64,000 nt of DNA from Flavobacteriia bacterium (GCA_947446925.1 CANFHU010000001.1:248001-312000), one strand, 5' to 3'; positions 45,400 to 53,601 are shown, counted from the first letter of the stretch. Made by a program: numbers and translations. Notes: generated from the letters alone by a model not told the origin.

Positions 45400-45747
45400 T
45401 TATTTTAAAGGATAATTCATTTTGTGCTCTGCTATGTGAAATGATATACAAATAACGCTGCTTCCCATCGCCCCTAATGTAATCTTGATATACACTTCTT
45501 TTTTCTTTACAATAGTACCAAACATCCACATATCTGTACCGCCATACAATTTTTCTTCCAGCGGACCTTCACTGTAATCGTTCACTTGTAAAGTCTCTAA
45601 TGTTTTTTTTCGATCAATTGGTCGAAGTTCCAATTCTATTAAAGCTTGTGCATTTTTTCCTCTTTCATCACGAAAAAGCACATCCCAAAACTTCATTTTT
45701 TCTTTGAAATCCTTTAAAAAAGCCGCAACCTCTTCTTCTTTTCTCAT
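45400..45747 (-). CDS. MqsR-like toxin candidate
   Basis: 115 residues with the pattern FWDVLFRDERGKNAQALIELELRP, then LQVNDYSEGPLEE, DMWMFGTIVKKKEVYIKI and VICISFHIAEHKMNYPLK. The order of the last elements resembles MqsR, an mRNA interferase of the BECR fold (xSDFYxS, then IWQDVYR, GQVYLKI and VLIVSF in E. coli MqsR), so an RNase toxin is likely but not proved. It precedes the antitoxin gene by 6 bp; toxin-first order is also that of mqsRA. A -7 element and a dyad lie directly upstream. The pair sits in the accessory patch that splits the ilv genes. Confidence 0.72.
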   Translation of the reverse strand: MRKEEEVAAFLKDFKEKMKFWDVLFRDERGKNAQALIELELRPIDRKKTLETLQVNDYSEGPLEEKLYGGTDMWMFGTIVKKKEVYIKITLGAMGSSVICISFHIAEHKMNYPLK

Positions 45748-45762
45748 ACATTATACATGAGA
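45742..45762. promoter_or_regulatory. Dyad at the toxin start codon, possible autoregulatory operator
   Basis: TCTCAT (45742-45747) and ATGAGA (45757-45762) form a 6-bp inverted repeat with a 9-bp spacer; one arm contains the toxin start codon. It lies 11 bp inside the -7 element at 45773-45780, a suitable place for repression by the HTH antitoxin. Confidence 0.4.
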
Positions 45763-45772
45763 TATAAAATTA

Positions 45773-45780
45773 CAAAATTA
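45773..45780 (-). promoter_or_regulatory. Probable -7 element of the toxin-antitoxin pair
   Basis: The minus strand reads TAATTTTG, a match to TAnnTTTG, 26 bp before the toxin ATG. Confidence 0.42.
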
Positions 45781-45942
45781 TTTTACAAAACAACTTTAAG
45801 GTTGAAAAAATAATTAAAACATGTTGAATAACGACTTTAAAGTAGTTTAAAATTATCAGTAAATGTGACAAGATGAATTCAACAGGATATGTCCGAAGTA
45901 ATCGGACGTTTGGAAATGAAAGTAATAACTGCTTTATTGATT

Positions 45943-46352
45943 TTAAACTAACTCTAATCCTTTCTTACTATTCAATTCAATACCATAATAATTAAAATCA
46001 TTCTCTGTAGGATTTTCGGATTCGATCATGTCCAAAATACAATCTTCATTAGGAATAGATTCAAAATATAAGCTGAAAAATTGCCAATCTGCCTTAGATT
46101 GAAAATTGATTCTATTTGGAGAAATCGCTATTCCTTCCGCTTCTAAAAGCGAATATTTTTTAGCTGTATTGTTTGTTATCAAATAAGTTTTTGGAGAAAT
46201 TTTAATCCATCCACCATTTTTATAATACCAAGGTGCTGTATACCCAAAGTCAATACGTGTATGTTTATCTGTTAAACAATGCGAAGCATTTTAGGATTTT
46301 GTTTTTCTAAGTCTTCTATCTCAAAAAGAAAAGGGGTTGCAACTTTTTCCAT
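45943..46352 (-). pseudogene. Frameshifted paralogue of the gene at 47433-47909
   Basis: Read on the minus strand from the ATG at 46352, a frame gives MEKVATPFLFEIEDLEKQ and stops at 46272. A second frame, open from about 46290 to 45943, continues with HTRIDFGYTAPWYYKNGGW, the LEAEGIAISP segment and a FNYYGIEL end. The second part aligns along its length with the intact protein at 47433-47909 (YTRIEFIY, ENGGWIQ, IKTEGIPLAPSKHYFRSKG, YFNFYNM). One indel between about 46275 and 46292 therefore breaks the gene. It would start 2 bp past the WYL regulator stop, as an operon partner. A sequencing error cannot be excluded. Confidence 0.75.
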
Positions 46353-46354
46353 CG

Positions 46355-47338
46355 CTATTTCAGTTTTTTAGTAAATTCTACAAACCAACTCGGGGAGATG
46401 ATAGACACATGATGTCCATGTGAAAGAAATAATCTTGTTAATTCAATGGTTGGTATCAATTCAAAGTGAATAATAGCATTACCGTGTGGTTGCTTTTCTA
46501 CTACCTGACTAGTATGTATGGGATATGCAAGAAAATAATTGGTTGCCAAAGCACTTGCTTCAATTTTAACTATTTGTTTGGGTTGCTTTGGAATCGGAAA
46601 TACCCCATAATAATCCAGCTGCATACTTTCTATCGTTGAATCATCCAATTTTATAAACTTTTTACGAAGAACTAAAGGGGAAAAAATGCGATCCATACCA
46701 AAGGTTCTAACTTCTTTATGTTTTTCTGAAAATCCAACAACATACCATTTGTTCTCAAATTCTTTAATCAAAGAGGGATGAATAATTATAGATGAAAAAG
46801 TGCGCTTTTTATAGGAATAATGAATAAAAGAAACGGGTTGTTTGTGGATACACGCAGTATAAAACAAATCAAAATGTTCAAATCCGCGCGAGGGTGGTGG
46901 AACCATCGTTTGCACGTGTTTTTCACGTTGTTTGTGGGAAGGAAATTCTTCTAGTACGGTGGTAAGTATTTTTTCAATCGCGCTATTAAATTTTTCACTC
47001 ACACGAGAACCACCAACTAATTGCAAGAGTTCTGCTGATTCTTTAATAGTTTCAATGTCTAAATCGGATAATTGTACCCCAAGTAGGGAAAATTCAGGAT
47101 TGGAGTATTCATATCCACCTTTGGAACGATTATACCGAATCGGAGCATCAAAGCCATCTGGAGGAGACATTCGCATGTGTGCAATATCTTTTTGGATGGT
47201 TTCAATGGAAATATCTAGCCCTAATTTATCATAACAAGCATCTATAATTTCTTGCATGGTAGGATAGCGTTTCATCGTGTTTTTAAGTAACATATCTATT
47301 ACTTTATACCTTCGAAAAGCACTTTTATTAATTGGCAT
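46355..47338 (-). CDS. WYL-domain transcriptional regulator
   Basis: 327 residues with an N-terminal winged helix (about 1-60; MQEIIDACYDKLGLDISIETIQKDIAHMR), a WYL domain (about 140-215; KQPVSFIHYSYKKRTFSSIIIHPSLIKEFENKWYVVGFSEKHKEVRTFGMDRI) and a C-terminal WCX-type extension. WYL proteins bind small ligands or nucleic acids and often control defence or stress genes. A 7-bp dyad, TCCGTAT...ATACGGA, lies in the 94-bp gap to the divergent gene at 47433, so the regulator may control both directions. The gene directly downstream is a frameshifted paralogue of that divergent gene. Confidence 0.87.
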   Translation of the reverse strand: MPINKSAFRRYKVIDMLLKNTMKRYPTMQEIIDACYDKLGLDISIETIQKDIAHMRMSPPDGFDAPIRYNRSKGGYEYSNPEFSLLGVQLSDLDIETIKESAELLQLVGGSRVSEKFNSAIEKILTTVLEEFPSHKQREKHVQTMVPPPSRGFEHFDLFYTACIHKQPVSFIHYSYKKRTFSSIIIHPSLIKEFENKWYVVGFSEKHKEVRTFGMDRIFSPLVLRKKFIKLDDSTIESMQLDYYGVFPIPKQPKQIVKIEASALATNYFLAYPIHTSQVVEKQPHGNAIIHFELIPTIELTRLFLSHGHHVSIISPSWFVEFTKKLK

Positions 47339-47376
47339 TTAAATTTTTTATTACTAAAATACACTTTATTATTTAC

Positions 47377-47395
47377 TCCGTATATTGAATACGGA
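47377..47395. promoter_or_regulatory. Dyad in the divergent WYL promoter region
   Basis: TCCGTAT (47377-47383) and ATACGGA (47389-47395) are a perfect 7-bp inverted repeat with a 5-bp spacer, 38 bp before the WYL regulator start and 37 bp before the divergent gene. Central placement suggests an operator for the WYL regulator (inference). Confidence 0.5.
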
Positions 47396-47432
47396 ATACG
47401 TTTATTTCTTTGTTACATAAAACTAAAAAACA

Positions 47433-47909
47433 ATGGAAGTAAAAATTGAAAAATGGGTAGAAGTAATCCGCGAATCAGAGGTTTCAAAATCAATTAAATT
47501 GTATAATCCAGCAGCCTTGGATTTTAAATCTAATCACCGAATGAAAAGTATTGAGTTATCGGAGGAATATACGCGTATTGAATTTATTTATCGGTCTTCG
47601 GTCATTTGGGAAAATGGTGGTTGGATACAAATGGATCCGAATGCATTTATTAGGCCTGTTGGTTCTTCGATGAAATATCGTTTGATAAAAACAGAAGGAA
47701 TACCGTTAGCTCCATCCAAACATTATTTCAGAAGTAAAGGGGAATACCACACGTACACCTTAATTTTTCCTGCACTACCGGGAAATACAAAACAGATAGA
47801 TATTATTGAACGAGAAGCAACAGGTACGTATTTCAATTTTTACAATATGGATTATTCAACATGGATGAAAATTCCGCACCCGATGGATGTACAAAGGTCT
47901 ACTAATTAA
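47433..47909 (+). CDS. Conserved protein of unknown function, divergent from WYL regulator
   Basis: 158 residues without signal peptide or membrane helix, mostly beta-rich. Landmarks: EEYTRIEFIYRSS, ENGGWIQMDPNAFIRP, LIKTEGIPLAPSKHYFRSKGEYHTYTLIFPALP and IDIIEREATGTYFNFYNMDY. I recognise the YFNFYxM/I ending as a motif of several uncharacterised Bacteroidota proteins but no function. A frameshifted paralogue lies on the other side of the WYL regulator (45943-46352), so the regulator is flanked by two versions of the same protein. It is the first of four genes packed on the plus strand to 49045. Confidence 0.75.
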   Translation: MEVKIEKWVEVIRESEVSKSIKLYNPAALDFKSNHRMKSIELSEEYTRIEFIYRSSVIWENGGWIQMDPNAFIRPVGSSMKYRLIKTEGIPLAPSKHYFRSKGEYHTYTLIFPALPGNTKQIDIIEREATGTYFNFYNMDYSTWMKIPHPMDVQRSTN

Positions 47910-47916
47910 CCAATGC

Positions 47917-48441
47917 ATGAAAAGGAAGAATACACTTGGTAAACTGTTAATTGGTGGCTTAATTATTACCAGTTGCCAGCAAAAAAGTAAACATCAAAAA
48001 ATAATAAGCGCTTTTGAAAATTGGAAAAACACTCAACTCAGTATTGGAAATTACCAAACAAAAAACAGTGAATTAGGACAAGGATTTCCGGATGAAATAA
48101 TCGTTTTTTATACCGACTTAAATCAAGATGAAAACGTGGATGCGATTATCTGTTTCAATCCAATTTTGTTTGGCGGCGGGAATGCATTAATGAACGCACA
48201 AGAAAAATTAATGATTGTTTCAAAAAATGAAAATTACGAAGTGGATGATTCGACACTGTCTAACCTGGAACGTACATTAAAATCTGGTTGGATACATGTT
48301 ACCAATGCAAGTAATGGTGTAATTTCAGGAGATTATTACGATTATAAAAAGAAAGATGGTCGGTGTTGTCCAAGCATACACAAACAAGTGGAAATGAATG
48401 TGATAAATAAAAAAGTATCTTTAACTTTTAAACTAAAATAA
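47917..48441 (+). CDS. Putative lipoprotein of unknown function
   Basis: 174 residues. The ATG at 47917 begins MKRKNTLGKLLIGGLIITSC, a lipoprotein signal with lipobox IITS-C, so the mature N-terminal Cys would be lipidated. An upstream in-frame ATG at 47887 overlaps the preceding gene and would put ten residues before the basic signal-peptide start, so it was not chosen. The mature part (IISAFENWKN, GFPDEIIVFYTDLNQDENVDAIICFNP) has a DLNQDENVDA calcium-loop-like stretch. The gene is 7 bp after its neighbour and 1 bp before the next small gene. The function is unknown. Confidence 0.75.
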   Translation: MKRKNTLGKLLIGGLIITSCQQKSKHQKIISAFENWKNTQLSIGNYQTKNSELGQGFPDEIIVFYTDLNQDENVDAIICFNPILFGGGNALMNAQEKLMIVSKNENYEVDDSTLSNLERTLKSGWIHVTNASNGVISGDYYDYKKKDGRCCPSIHKQVEMNVINKKVSLTFKLK

Positions 48442-48442
48442 A

Positions 48443-48622
48443 ATGACAGAAAAAAACAACTCAAAAAGAAAAGTAGAACTTCAATGCGAATTGGAAAAAT
48501 GGAAAGATCTAAAAAATGATGCGGTTAAACAGCAACGGTATGAAGATGCAGCAAACCTAAGAGAAAAACAACGAGAAGTTGAAATAGCTTTGAAAGAGAT
48601 CGAAGATGAAGAACTGAAATAA
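48443..48622 (+). CDS. 59-residue coiled-coil protein with UVR-like motif
   Basis: A short open frame, MTEKNNSKRKVELQCELEKW to EDEELK, fully open between its neighbours with a 1-bp gap upstream and 6 bp downstream. The middle, AVKQQRYEDAANLREKQREV, follows the UVR-motif pattern (AxxxxxYExAAxLRDxI) found in UvrB, UvrC, ClpC and McsA, where it mediates protein-protein contact. The rest is a charged, helix-forming sequence. It is probably a real gene because of its fit in the operon and its family-like motif. Its partner is unknown. Confidence 0.72.
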   Translation: MTEKNNSKRKVELQCELEKWKDLKNDAVKQQRYEDAANLREKQREVEIALKEIEDEELK

Positions 48623-48628
48623 AGACTG

Positions 48629-49045
48629 ATGAAACTATTTACTTTAAATCAAAGCAATCCTTTCATTGAATTCATATTAAATTCAAAGGAAAGTTACATT
48701 ACCATTAAAAGTATTCATTTACAATATAAGGGTAACGATACTACGCAATGGATGGAAGAATTTTCAAAAATGAAATTGCTGGTAACCCATCATTCCCTTG
48801 TCTTCACCACTGAATCATTCGTCGATGAAAGAACGCTAGACTATACGATTTTATTATTTCCTGAAATTAATCAAAGTCAGCCTATCATTCATTTGAATCA
48901 AACCATTAAAAATGATGTTTTAAAAATAGGGTGGAATTCTTCGGAGAAATTTTATACTTCGTTAAAATTAGAAATTCAACACATCAAGGAAACATTCGAT
49001 GTTCTTCTCGATATTGATTTATTTGAGGTAGCGAAAAAGTGCTGA
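48629..49045 (+). CDS. Hypothetical protein
   Basis: 138 residues, no signal peptide, no recognised domain. The chain alternates beta-type stretches (LDYTILLFPEINQSQPIIHL, DVLKIGWNSSEKFYTSLKLEI) and ends in a helix. It follows the UVR-motif mini-protein after 6 bp and closes the four-gene plus-strand run that begins at 47433. No promoter is seen within the run. The gap to convergent ilvN holds a hairpin at 49069-49131. Confidence 0.65.
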   Translation: MKLFTLNQSNPFIEFILNSKESYITIKSIHLQYKGNDTTQWMEEFSKMKLLVTHHSLVFTTESFVDERTLDYTILLFPEINQSQPIIHLNQTIKNDVLKIGWNSSEKFYTSLKLEIQHIKETFDVLLDIDLFEVAKKC

Positions 49046-49063
49046 TTTGACATTCCTAAAAAC

Positions 49064-49131
49064 AAAAAATCCGATTGAATTAACTGCGTTACCTACTCAC
49101 AAGATAAGTACTACATTCAATCCAATCGGAT
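49064..49131 (-). terminator. Possible terminator of the ilvE-ilvN run
   Basis: ATCCGATTG (49069-49077) pairs perfectly with CAATCGGAT (49123-49131), and the minus-strand read is followed by six T. The 45-base loop is unusually long for a terminator, so confidence is moderate. It lies 22 bp after the ilvN stop. Confidence 0.45.
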
Positions 49132-49153
49132 AATAAAAAAAGAATAATTACTC

Positions 49154-49693
49154 CTACAAAATAATCTTCTCGTTATTCATATCTTCTATATGCTCTTCCA
49201 ATGTTTTCATTGGTTTAGAAATTGCTACACGACCGGAACGCACAAACTCTAACAAACCAAATGGTTTCAACTCGGTGAACAATTCTTTGATTTCGTCTGG
49301 GTAACCTGTTTTCTCCAAAATGGTAAATTCAGATTCAATCGTTAAAATACGTGCATGGTGCGCACGCACAATACGTTCTGCATCTCCCCCACTTGCTAAT
49401 GCAATCGTTGGTAATTTATATAACGCGATTTCTTGGTAAACGACCTCATCATCCGAATGGTAAAAAGCTTTTACCACATCGATTTGTTTTTCAATTTGTG
49501 AAATCACTTTACGCACTGTTTCTTTCGGTTCATTCACCACAATCGTATAACGGTGAATTCCTTCGATTTCAGATTCGGAAGCAGTAATACTTTCGATGTT
49601 AATATTTCTACGTGTGAAAATGATCGTGATACGATTCAACATCCCAACGCTATTTTCTGTAAATACGGATATATTATATGTGTTACTTTCCAT
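49154..49693 (-). CDS. ilvN: Acetolactate synthase small (regulatory) subunit
   Basis: Regulatory subunit that activates the catalytic IlvB subunit and gives valine feedback. The N-terminal ACT domain has YNISVFTENSVGMLNRITIIFTRRNINIESITASESE (about 5-42), the canonical AHAS small-subunit motif; the C-terminal domain contains ALASGGDAERIV and LEFVRSGRVAISK. Its 179 residues fit the IlvN/IlvH group. It lies 6 bp after ilvB and is the last gene of the ilvE-ilvD-ilvB-ilvN run. The alternative symbol is ilvH. Confidence 0.95.
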   Translation of the reverse strand: MESNTYNISVFTENSVGMLNRITIIFTRRNINIESITASESEIEGIHRYTIVVNEPKETVRKVISQIEKQIDVVKAFYHSDDEVVYQEIALYKLPTIALASGGDAERIVRAHHARILTIESEFTILEKTGYPDEIKELFTELKPFGLLEFVRSGRVAISKPMKTLEEHIEDMNNEKIIL

Positions 49694-49699
49694 CTTTTC

Positions 49700-51388
49700 T
49701 TAGTTTAAACGAATTTCAGATACGGAAGCGCCTGTTGCTACCATTGGGAATACATTCTCTTCTTGCTCTACAACTACCTCTAATAAATAAGCTGCTTTAC
49801 TTGACAACATGGTGTCTAATGCTTCACTTAATTCAACACGTTGATCTATTTTTTTCGCTTCGATGTCGTATCCTTTCGCAATTTGTGTAAAGTTAGGATT
49901 CACGATATCTGTAAATGAATAACGTTTTTCGAAGAACAATTCTTGCCATTGACGCACCATTCCAAGGAAGTTATTATTTAAAATCAAGATCTTAATGTCT
50001 ATTTTAAATTGTAAAATCGTACCTAACTCTTGGATGGTCATTTGGAAACCACCATCTCCAATAATTGCTACAACTGTTTTGGAAGGGTTACCCAACTTTG
50101 CGCCTATAGCAGCTGGTAATGCAAATCCCATTGTACCCAAACCACCAGAAGTAACATTGGTATTGTGTGCTTTGTATTGGTAATAGCGCGAAGTAACCAT
50201 TTGGTGTTGACCAACATCCGTTACAATAATTGCCTGCCCTTCTGTTTTTTCAGAAAGCATATTTACCACTTCCGCCATTTGTAAACGGTCGTGTTTTGGG
50301 TGAATTGCATCTTCAATTACAGCTTCAACTTCCAATTTTTCAGCATCTCTAAATTCTTGTATCCACGATTCGTGTGTACGTTTTTCCACTTTCGTAGTCA
50401 ACAATGCCAATGCTTCTTTTGCATCTGCGTGTATAGAAACCTCGTTTGTTACAATTTTATTTAATTCTGCAAAGTCAATATCAATGTGAATGATTTTTGC
50501 TTGTTTCGCATAACGACTAACATCTCCTGTTACTCGGTCATCAAAACGCATACCCACTGCAATCAATACATCGCATTCATTGGTTTTAATGTTCGGTGCG
50601 TAATTTCCATGCATTCCTAAATAACCAACATATTGTGGGTGATTTGGTGGGAATGCACCTAAACCCAATAAAGTAGAGGCAACAGGAATTCCTGATTTCT
50701 CAGCAAATTCTAACAGTTCTTGTTCCGCATTCGCTAAGGTAATTCCTTGACCTATTAAAATATATGGTTTTTTAGCAGTATTCAATAACGCCGCTGCATC
50801 GTCAATTTTCGTAGCATCCATCACTGGATTTGGGAAATAACTACGAATGTCTTTGCATGCTTCGTAATTAAAGTCCATCATTCCAAACTGTGCATCTTTG
50901 GTAATATCAACCAATACTGGACCTGGACGACCAGAACGCGCAATGAAAAATGCTTTTGCTAAAGCCGCAGGAATATCTTCCGCTCTTTTTACTTGTACGT
51001 TCCATTTCGTAACAGGCATCGAAATACCAATTACATCTGTTTCTTGGAATGCATCTGTTCCTAACAAATGAGACGCTACTTGTCCTGTGATACAAACCAC
51101 CGGTGTAGAATCAATCATTGCATCTGCTAATCCTGTAATTAAATTGGTTGCTCCCGGACCAGAAGTTGCAAAACATACACCACATGTTTCGGATGTACGC
51201 GCAAATCCTTGTGCAGCATGAATCGCACCTTGTTCGTGACGCACCAAGATATGATTTACTTGTTCTTTGTAATCATACAATGCATCGTAGATTGGCATGA
51301 TTGCACCTCCAGGGTAACCAAAGATGGTGTGAACTCCTTCGGCTACAAGGCTTTTTATTACGGCTTCTGAACCTGTTATCTGACTCAT
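49700..51388 (-). CDS. ilvB: Acetolactate synthase large (catalytic) subunit
   Basis: Thiamine-diphosphate enzyme that condenses pyruvate with pyruvate or 2-oxobutanoate, the first common step of valine and isoleucine synthesis. The catalytic Glu is in RHEQGAIHAAQGFAR near residue 47-61, GPGATNLITGLADA follows, and the ThDP motif is GDGGFQMTIQELGTILQFKIDIKILILNNN near 431-460. SALTOGETHER the 562-residue length and FAD-binding middle domain fit AHAS. The neighbours are ilvN (6 bp) downstream and ilvD upstream across a 372-bp spacer full of repeats, so transcription from the ilvE promoter may not be the only source. Confidence 0.95.
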   Translation of the reverse strand: MSQITGSEAVIKSLVAEGVHTIFGYPGGAIMPIYDALYDYKEQVNHILVRHEQGAIHAAQGFARTSETCGVCFATSGPGATNLITGLADAMIDSTPVVCITGQVASHLLGTDAFQETDVIGISMPVTKWNVQVKRAEDIPAALAKAFFIARSGRPGPVLVDITKDAQFGMMDFNYEACKDIRSYFPNPVMDATKIDDAAALLNTAKKPYILIGQGITLANAEQELLEFAEKSGIPVASTLLGLGAFPPNHPQYVGYLGMHGNYAPNIKTNECDVLIAVGMRFDDRVTGDVSRYAKQAKIIHIDIDFAELNKIVTNEVSIHADAKEALALLTTKVEKRTHESWIQEFRDAEKLEVEAVIEDAIHPKHDRLQMAEVVNMLSEKTEGQAIIVTDVGQHQMVTSRYYQYKAHNTNVTSGGLGTMGFALPAAIGAKLGNPSKTVVAIIGDGGFQMTIQELGTILQFKIDIKILILNNNFLGMVRQWQELFFEKRYSFTDIVNPNFTQIAKGYDIEAKKIDQRVELSEALDTMLSSKAAYLLEVVVEQEENVFPMVATGASVSEIRLN

Positions 51389-51420
51389 AGTTTTTATTCT
51401 AAACGGATATTAAAATTTGC

Positions 51421-51645
51421 TTATTCTTCGTTCAACTGCAAAAAATATCGTTTCATTTACTGGTGTAAACTCAACTCAATTTTTCTTGTTTGCCTCAACT
51501 AATCAAATTTCTCTATCCTTAATTTATATTTTATTTTTTAGATAATGTATTTACTCTTCGTTCGACTGCAAAAAATATCGTTTCATTTACTGGAGTAAAC
51601 TCAACTCAATTTTTCTTATCTGCCTCGATTAAACACATTTTCTAT
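51421..51645. repeat. Direct repeat pair of about 95 bp between ilvD and ilvB
   Basis: Copies at about 51421-51515 and 51551-51645 share long identical blocks such as CTGCAAAAAATATCGTTTCA and AAACTCAACTCAATTTTTCT, with scattered differences. Each contains a small hairpin, TTTACTGGTGTAAA or TTTACTGGAGTAAA, in which the stem is preserved or extended. Edges of the unit (CTTTTCGTTCAACT and TTCTTGTCTGCCTCAATTAA) recur at about 53469-53567, in the ilvE-ilvD spacer, with a different middle. Confidence 0.8.
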
Positions 51646-51670
51646 CTCTCTATTTTTCCTTAGTTATTTT

Positions 51671-51706
51671 TGTCATCCCCCTTTGTCCCCCTTCAAAGGG
51701 GGAAAG
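51671..51706. repeat. Single CCCCCTTTGAAGGGGG-type repeat arm
   Basis: Complement of the arm found twice at 42712-42790: GTCATCCCCCTTTGTCCCCC, then TTCAAAGGGGGAAAGAAG. It folds into a short GC-rich hairpin by itself. Confidence 0.7.
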
Positions 51707-51739
51707 AAGAATATCAATTTCTATTTAATTTCTCCATTT

Positions 51740-51764
51740 GTAGCCTGAGGCTCTCGAAGGCTAC
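51740..51764 (-). repeat. Hairpin with CTGAGRCTCTCGAA loop at the ilvD stop
   Basis: GTAGCC and GGCTAC pair around a loop with CTGAGGCTCTCGAA; the right arm includes the ilvD stop codon. The same loop sequence with one change and an unrelated stem (TTATTC/GAATAA) lies at 58510-58531, also directly after a minus-strand gene. Confidence 0.6.
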
Positions 51765-53434
51765 TTATCCGTGATACATCCTTCGGTAGCAGTTGCAACG
51801 CATTTTGCATATTTATACAAAACACCTTGTGTTGCTTTTAAGGCTGGTTGTTTCCAATTTTTTCTTCGTTCTGCTAATTCTTCGTCGCTTACTTTTAATG
51901 TTAATGTGTTGTTAACAGCATCGATTACTATGCTATCTCCATCTTCCACCAATGCAATGTTTCCACCATCAATTGCTTCCGGAGTAATGTGACCAACTAC
52001 AAATCCGTGTGTTCCTCCAGAGAAACGTCCATCTGTAATTAATGCAACACTATTTCCTAAACCAGCACCCATAATTGCCGATGTTGGTTTCAACATTTCT
52101 GGCATTCCTGGCCCACCTTTTGGTCCACACATACGAATGACAACTACCGAACCTGCTTTAATACGGCCATCGTTCAATCCGTCAATCACCGTAAATTCAT
52201 CTTCAAAAACAACTGCTGTTCCTTCAAAAAATTCACCTTCGTGTCCGCTGATTTTAGCAACGGAACCTTGTGGAGCTAAGTTACCATACAATACTTGTAA
52301 ATGTCCTGTTGGCTTGATTGCTTTTTCAATTGGTAAGAAAATTTCTTGTCCTACTTGAAATGATGGAAGTTCTGCTAAATTTTCAGCAACCGTTTTACCT
52401 GTTACAGTTAAACAATCGCCGTGTAACATACCATGTTCTAACATGTATTTCATCACCGCTGGTGTTCCACCTACGTTATGTAAATCTTCCATCAACGATT
52501 TACCAGAAGGTTTTAAGTCTGCAAGAACAGGAGTAATATCACTCAATTTTTGAACATCATCAATCGTTAATGTGATACCAACAGAATGTGCCATTGCTAT
52601 TAAATGTAATACCGCATTTGTAGACCCACCCAATACTAATACAATACGAATCGCATTTTCAAATGCTTTCATCGTCATGATATCGCGCGGTTTGATATCT
52701 TTTTCTAATAATACACGAATCGCTCTTCCTGCTGCATCACACTCGTGTTTTTTATCTGCACTCAATGCTGGGTTGGAAGAACTATAAGGTAAACTCATCC
52801 CTAAAGCTTCAATTGCAGATGCCATTGTGTTTGCGGTATACATACCACCACAAGCACCTGCACCAGGACATGCATGTTTGATGATACCTTTAAAATCCTC
52901 CGGTGAAATTGCATTATTCATTTTTTTACCCAAGGCTTCAAAAGCAGAAACAATGTTTAATTGTTCCCCTTTCCAATTTCCAGGAGCAATCGTTCCACCA
53001 TATACCATGATTGCAGGACGATTTAATCTTCCCATTGCGATTAGGGAACCTGGCATGTTTTTATCACAGCCCATTACAGCAATTAGTCCATCATAATACT
53101 GTGCTCCACAAACTGTTTCAATGGAATCCGCAATAATATCGCGAGAAACTAATGAATAACGCATACCATCCAACCCATTTGACATACCATCACTCACACC
53201 GATCGTATTAAAAATTAATCCAACCATATCAGCAGCTTGAATCGATTTTTTAATGTCTTTCGATAGATCATTCAAATGCATGTTACACGTGTTACCTTCA
53301 TAACCAGCACTTGCAATACCTACTTGTGCTTTACGCATATCCTCATCTGTCAAACCGATACCGTACAACATTGCTTGTCCAGCAGGTTGAGTTTCGTTTT
53401 GGGTGATGTTTCGGGAGTATTTATTGATTTCCAT
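51761..53434 (-). CDS. ilvD: Dihydroxy-acid dehydratase
   Basis: Iron-sulfur enzyme that dehydrates dihydroxy acids to the 2-oxo acid precursors of valine and isoleucine. Cluster and metal ligands are seen in [11 protein letters not shown] (near 45-55), [10 protein letters not shown] (near 119-128) and [18 protein letters not shown] (near 187-204). [14 protein letters not shown] and [20 protein letters not shown] are family signatures. 557 residues is normal. It lies 167 bp after ilvE; the spacer has remnants of the repeat unit found between ilvD and ilvB. Confidence 0.96.
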   Translation of the reverse strand: MEINKYSRNITQNETQPAGQAMLYGIGLTDEDMRKAQVGIASAGYEGNTCNMHLNDLSKDIKKSIQAADMVGLIFNTIGVSDGMSNGLDGMRYSLVSRDIIADSIETVCGAQYYDGLIAVMGCDKNMPGSLIAMGRLNRPAIMVYGGTIAPGNWKGEQLNIVSAFEALGKKMNNAISPEDFKGIIKHACPGAGACGGMYTANTMASAIEALGMSLPYSSSNPALSADKKHECDAAGRAIRVLLEKDIKPRDIMTMKAFENAIRIVLVLGGSTNAVLHLIAMAHSVGITLTIDDVQKLSDITPVLADLKPSGKSLMEDLHNVGGTPAVMKYMLEHGMLHGDCLTVTGKTVAENLAELPSFQVGQEIFLPIEKAIKPTGHLQVLYGNLAPQGSVAKISGHEGEFFEGTAVVFEDEFTVIDGLNDGRIKAGSVVVIRMCGPKGGPGMPEMLKPTSAIMGAGLGNSVALITDGRFSGGTHGFVVGHITPEAIDGGNIALVEDGDSIVIDAVNNTLTLKVSDEELAERRKNWKQPALKATQGVLYKYAKCVATATEGCITDK

Positions 53435-53468
53435 ATATTTTAATTTTTAGATTTAAAAATTAACTTGC

Positions 53469-53567
53469 TTTTCGTTCAACTTCAAAATTCAATTTAGCTT
53501 CGCTGAGACTTCGTGTTCTCATATGCAACAGCACACTGCTGATTAAATTTCTTGTCTGCCTCAATTA
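53469..53567. repeat. Diverged copy of the ilv spacer repeat
   Basis: Starts with CTTTTCGTTCAACT and ends with TTCTTGTCTGCCTCAATTAA, matching the edges of the repeats at 51421-51645, while the middle differs and contains a CAGCA...TGCTG hairpin. It lies between ilvE and ilvD. Confidence 0.5.
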
Positions 53568-53601
53568 AGTCAATTTTGAAATCTAAAGTTTCTATTACTT
53601 A

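Larger units (their letters stand above)
51389..51760. other. 372-bp ilvD-ilvB spacer made of repeats
   Basis: No gene of credible length is seen. It holds a direct duplication of about 95 bp (51421-51515 and 51551-51645, offset 130 bp), a CCCCCTTTGAAGGGGG-type arm (51671-51706) and a hairpin at the ilvD stop codon (51740-51764). No convincing promoter for ilvB was identified, though one would be expected here. Confidence 0.7.
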
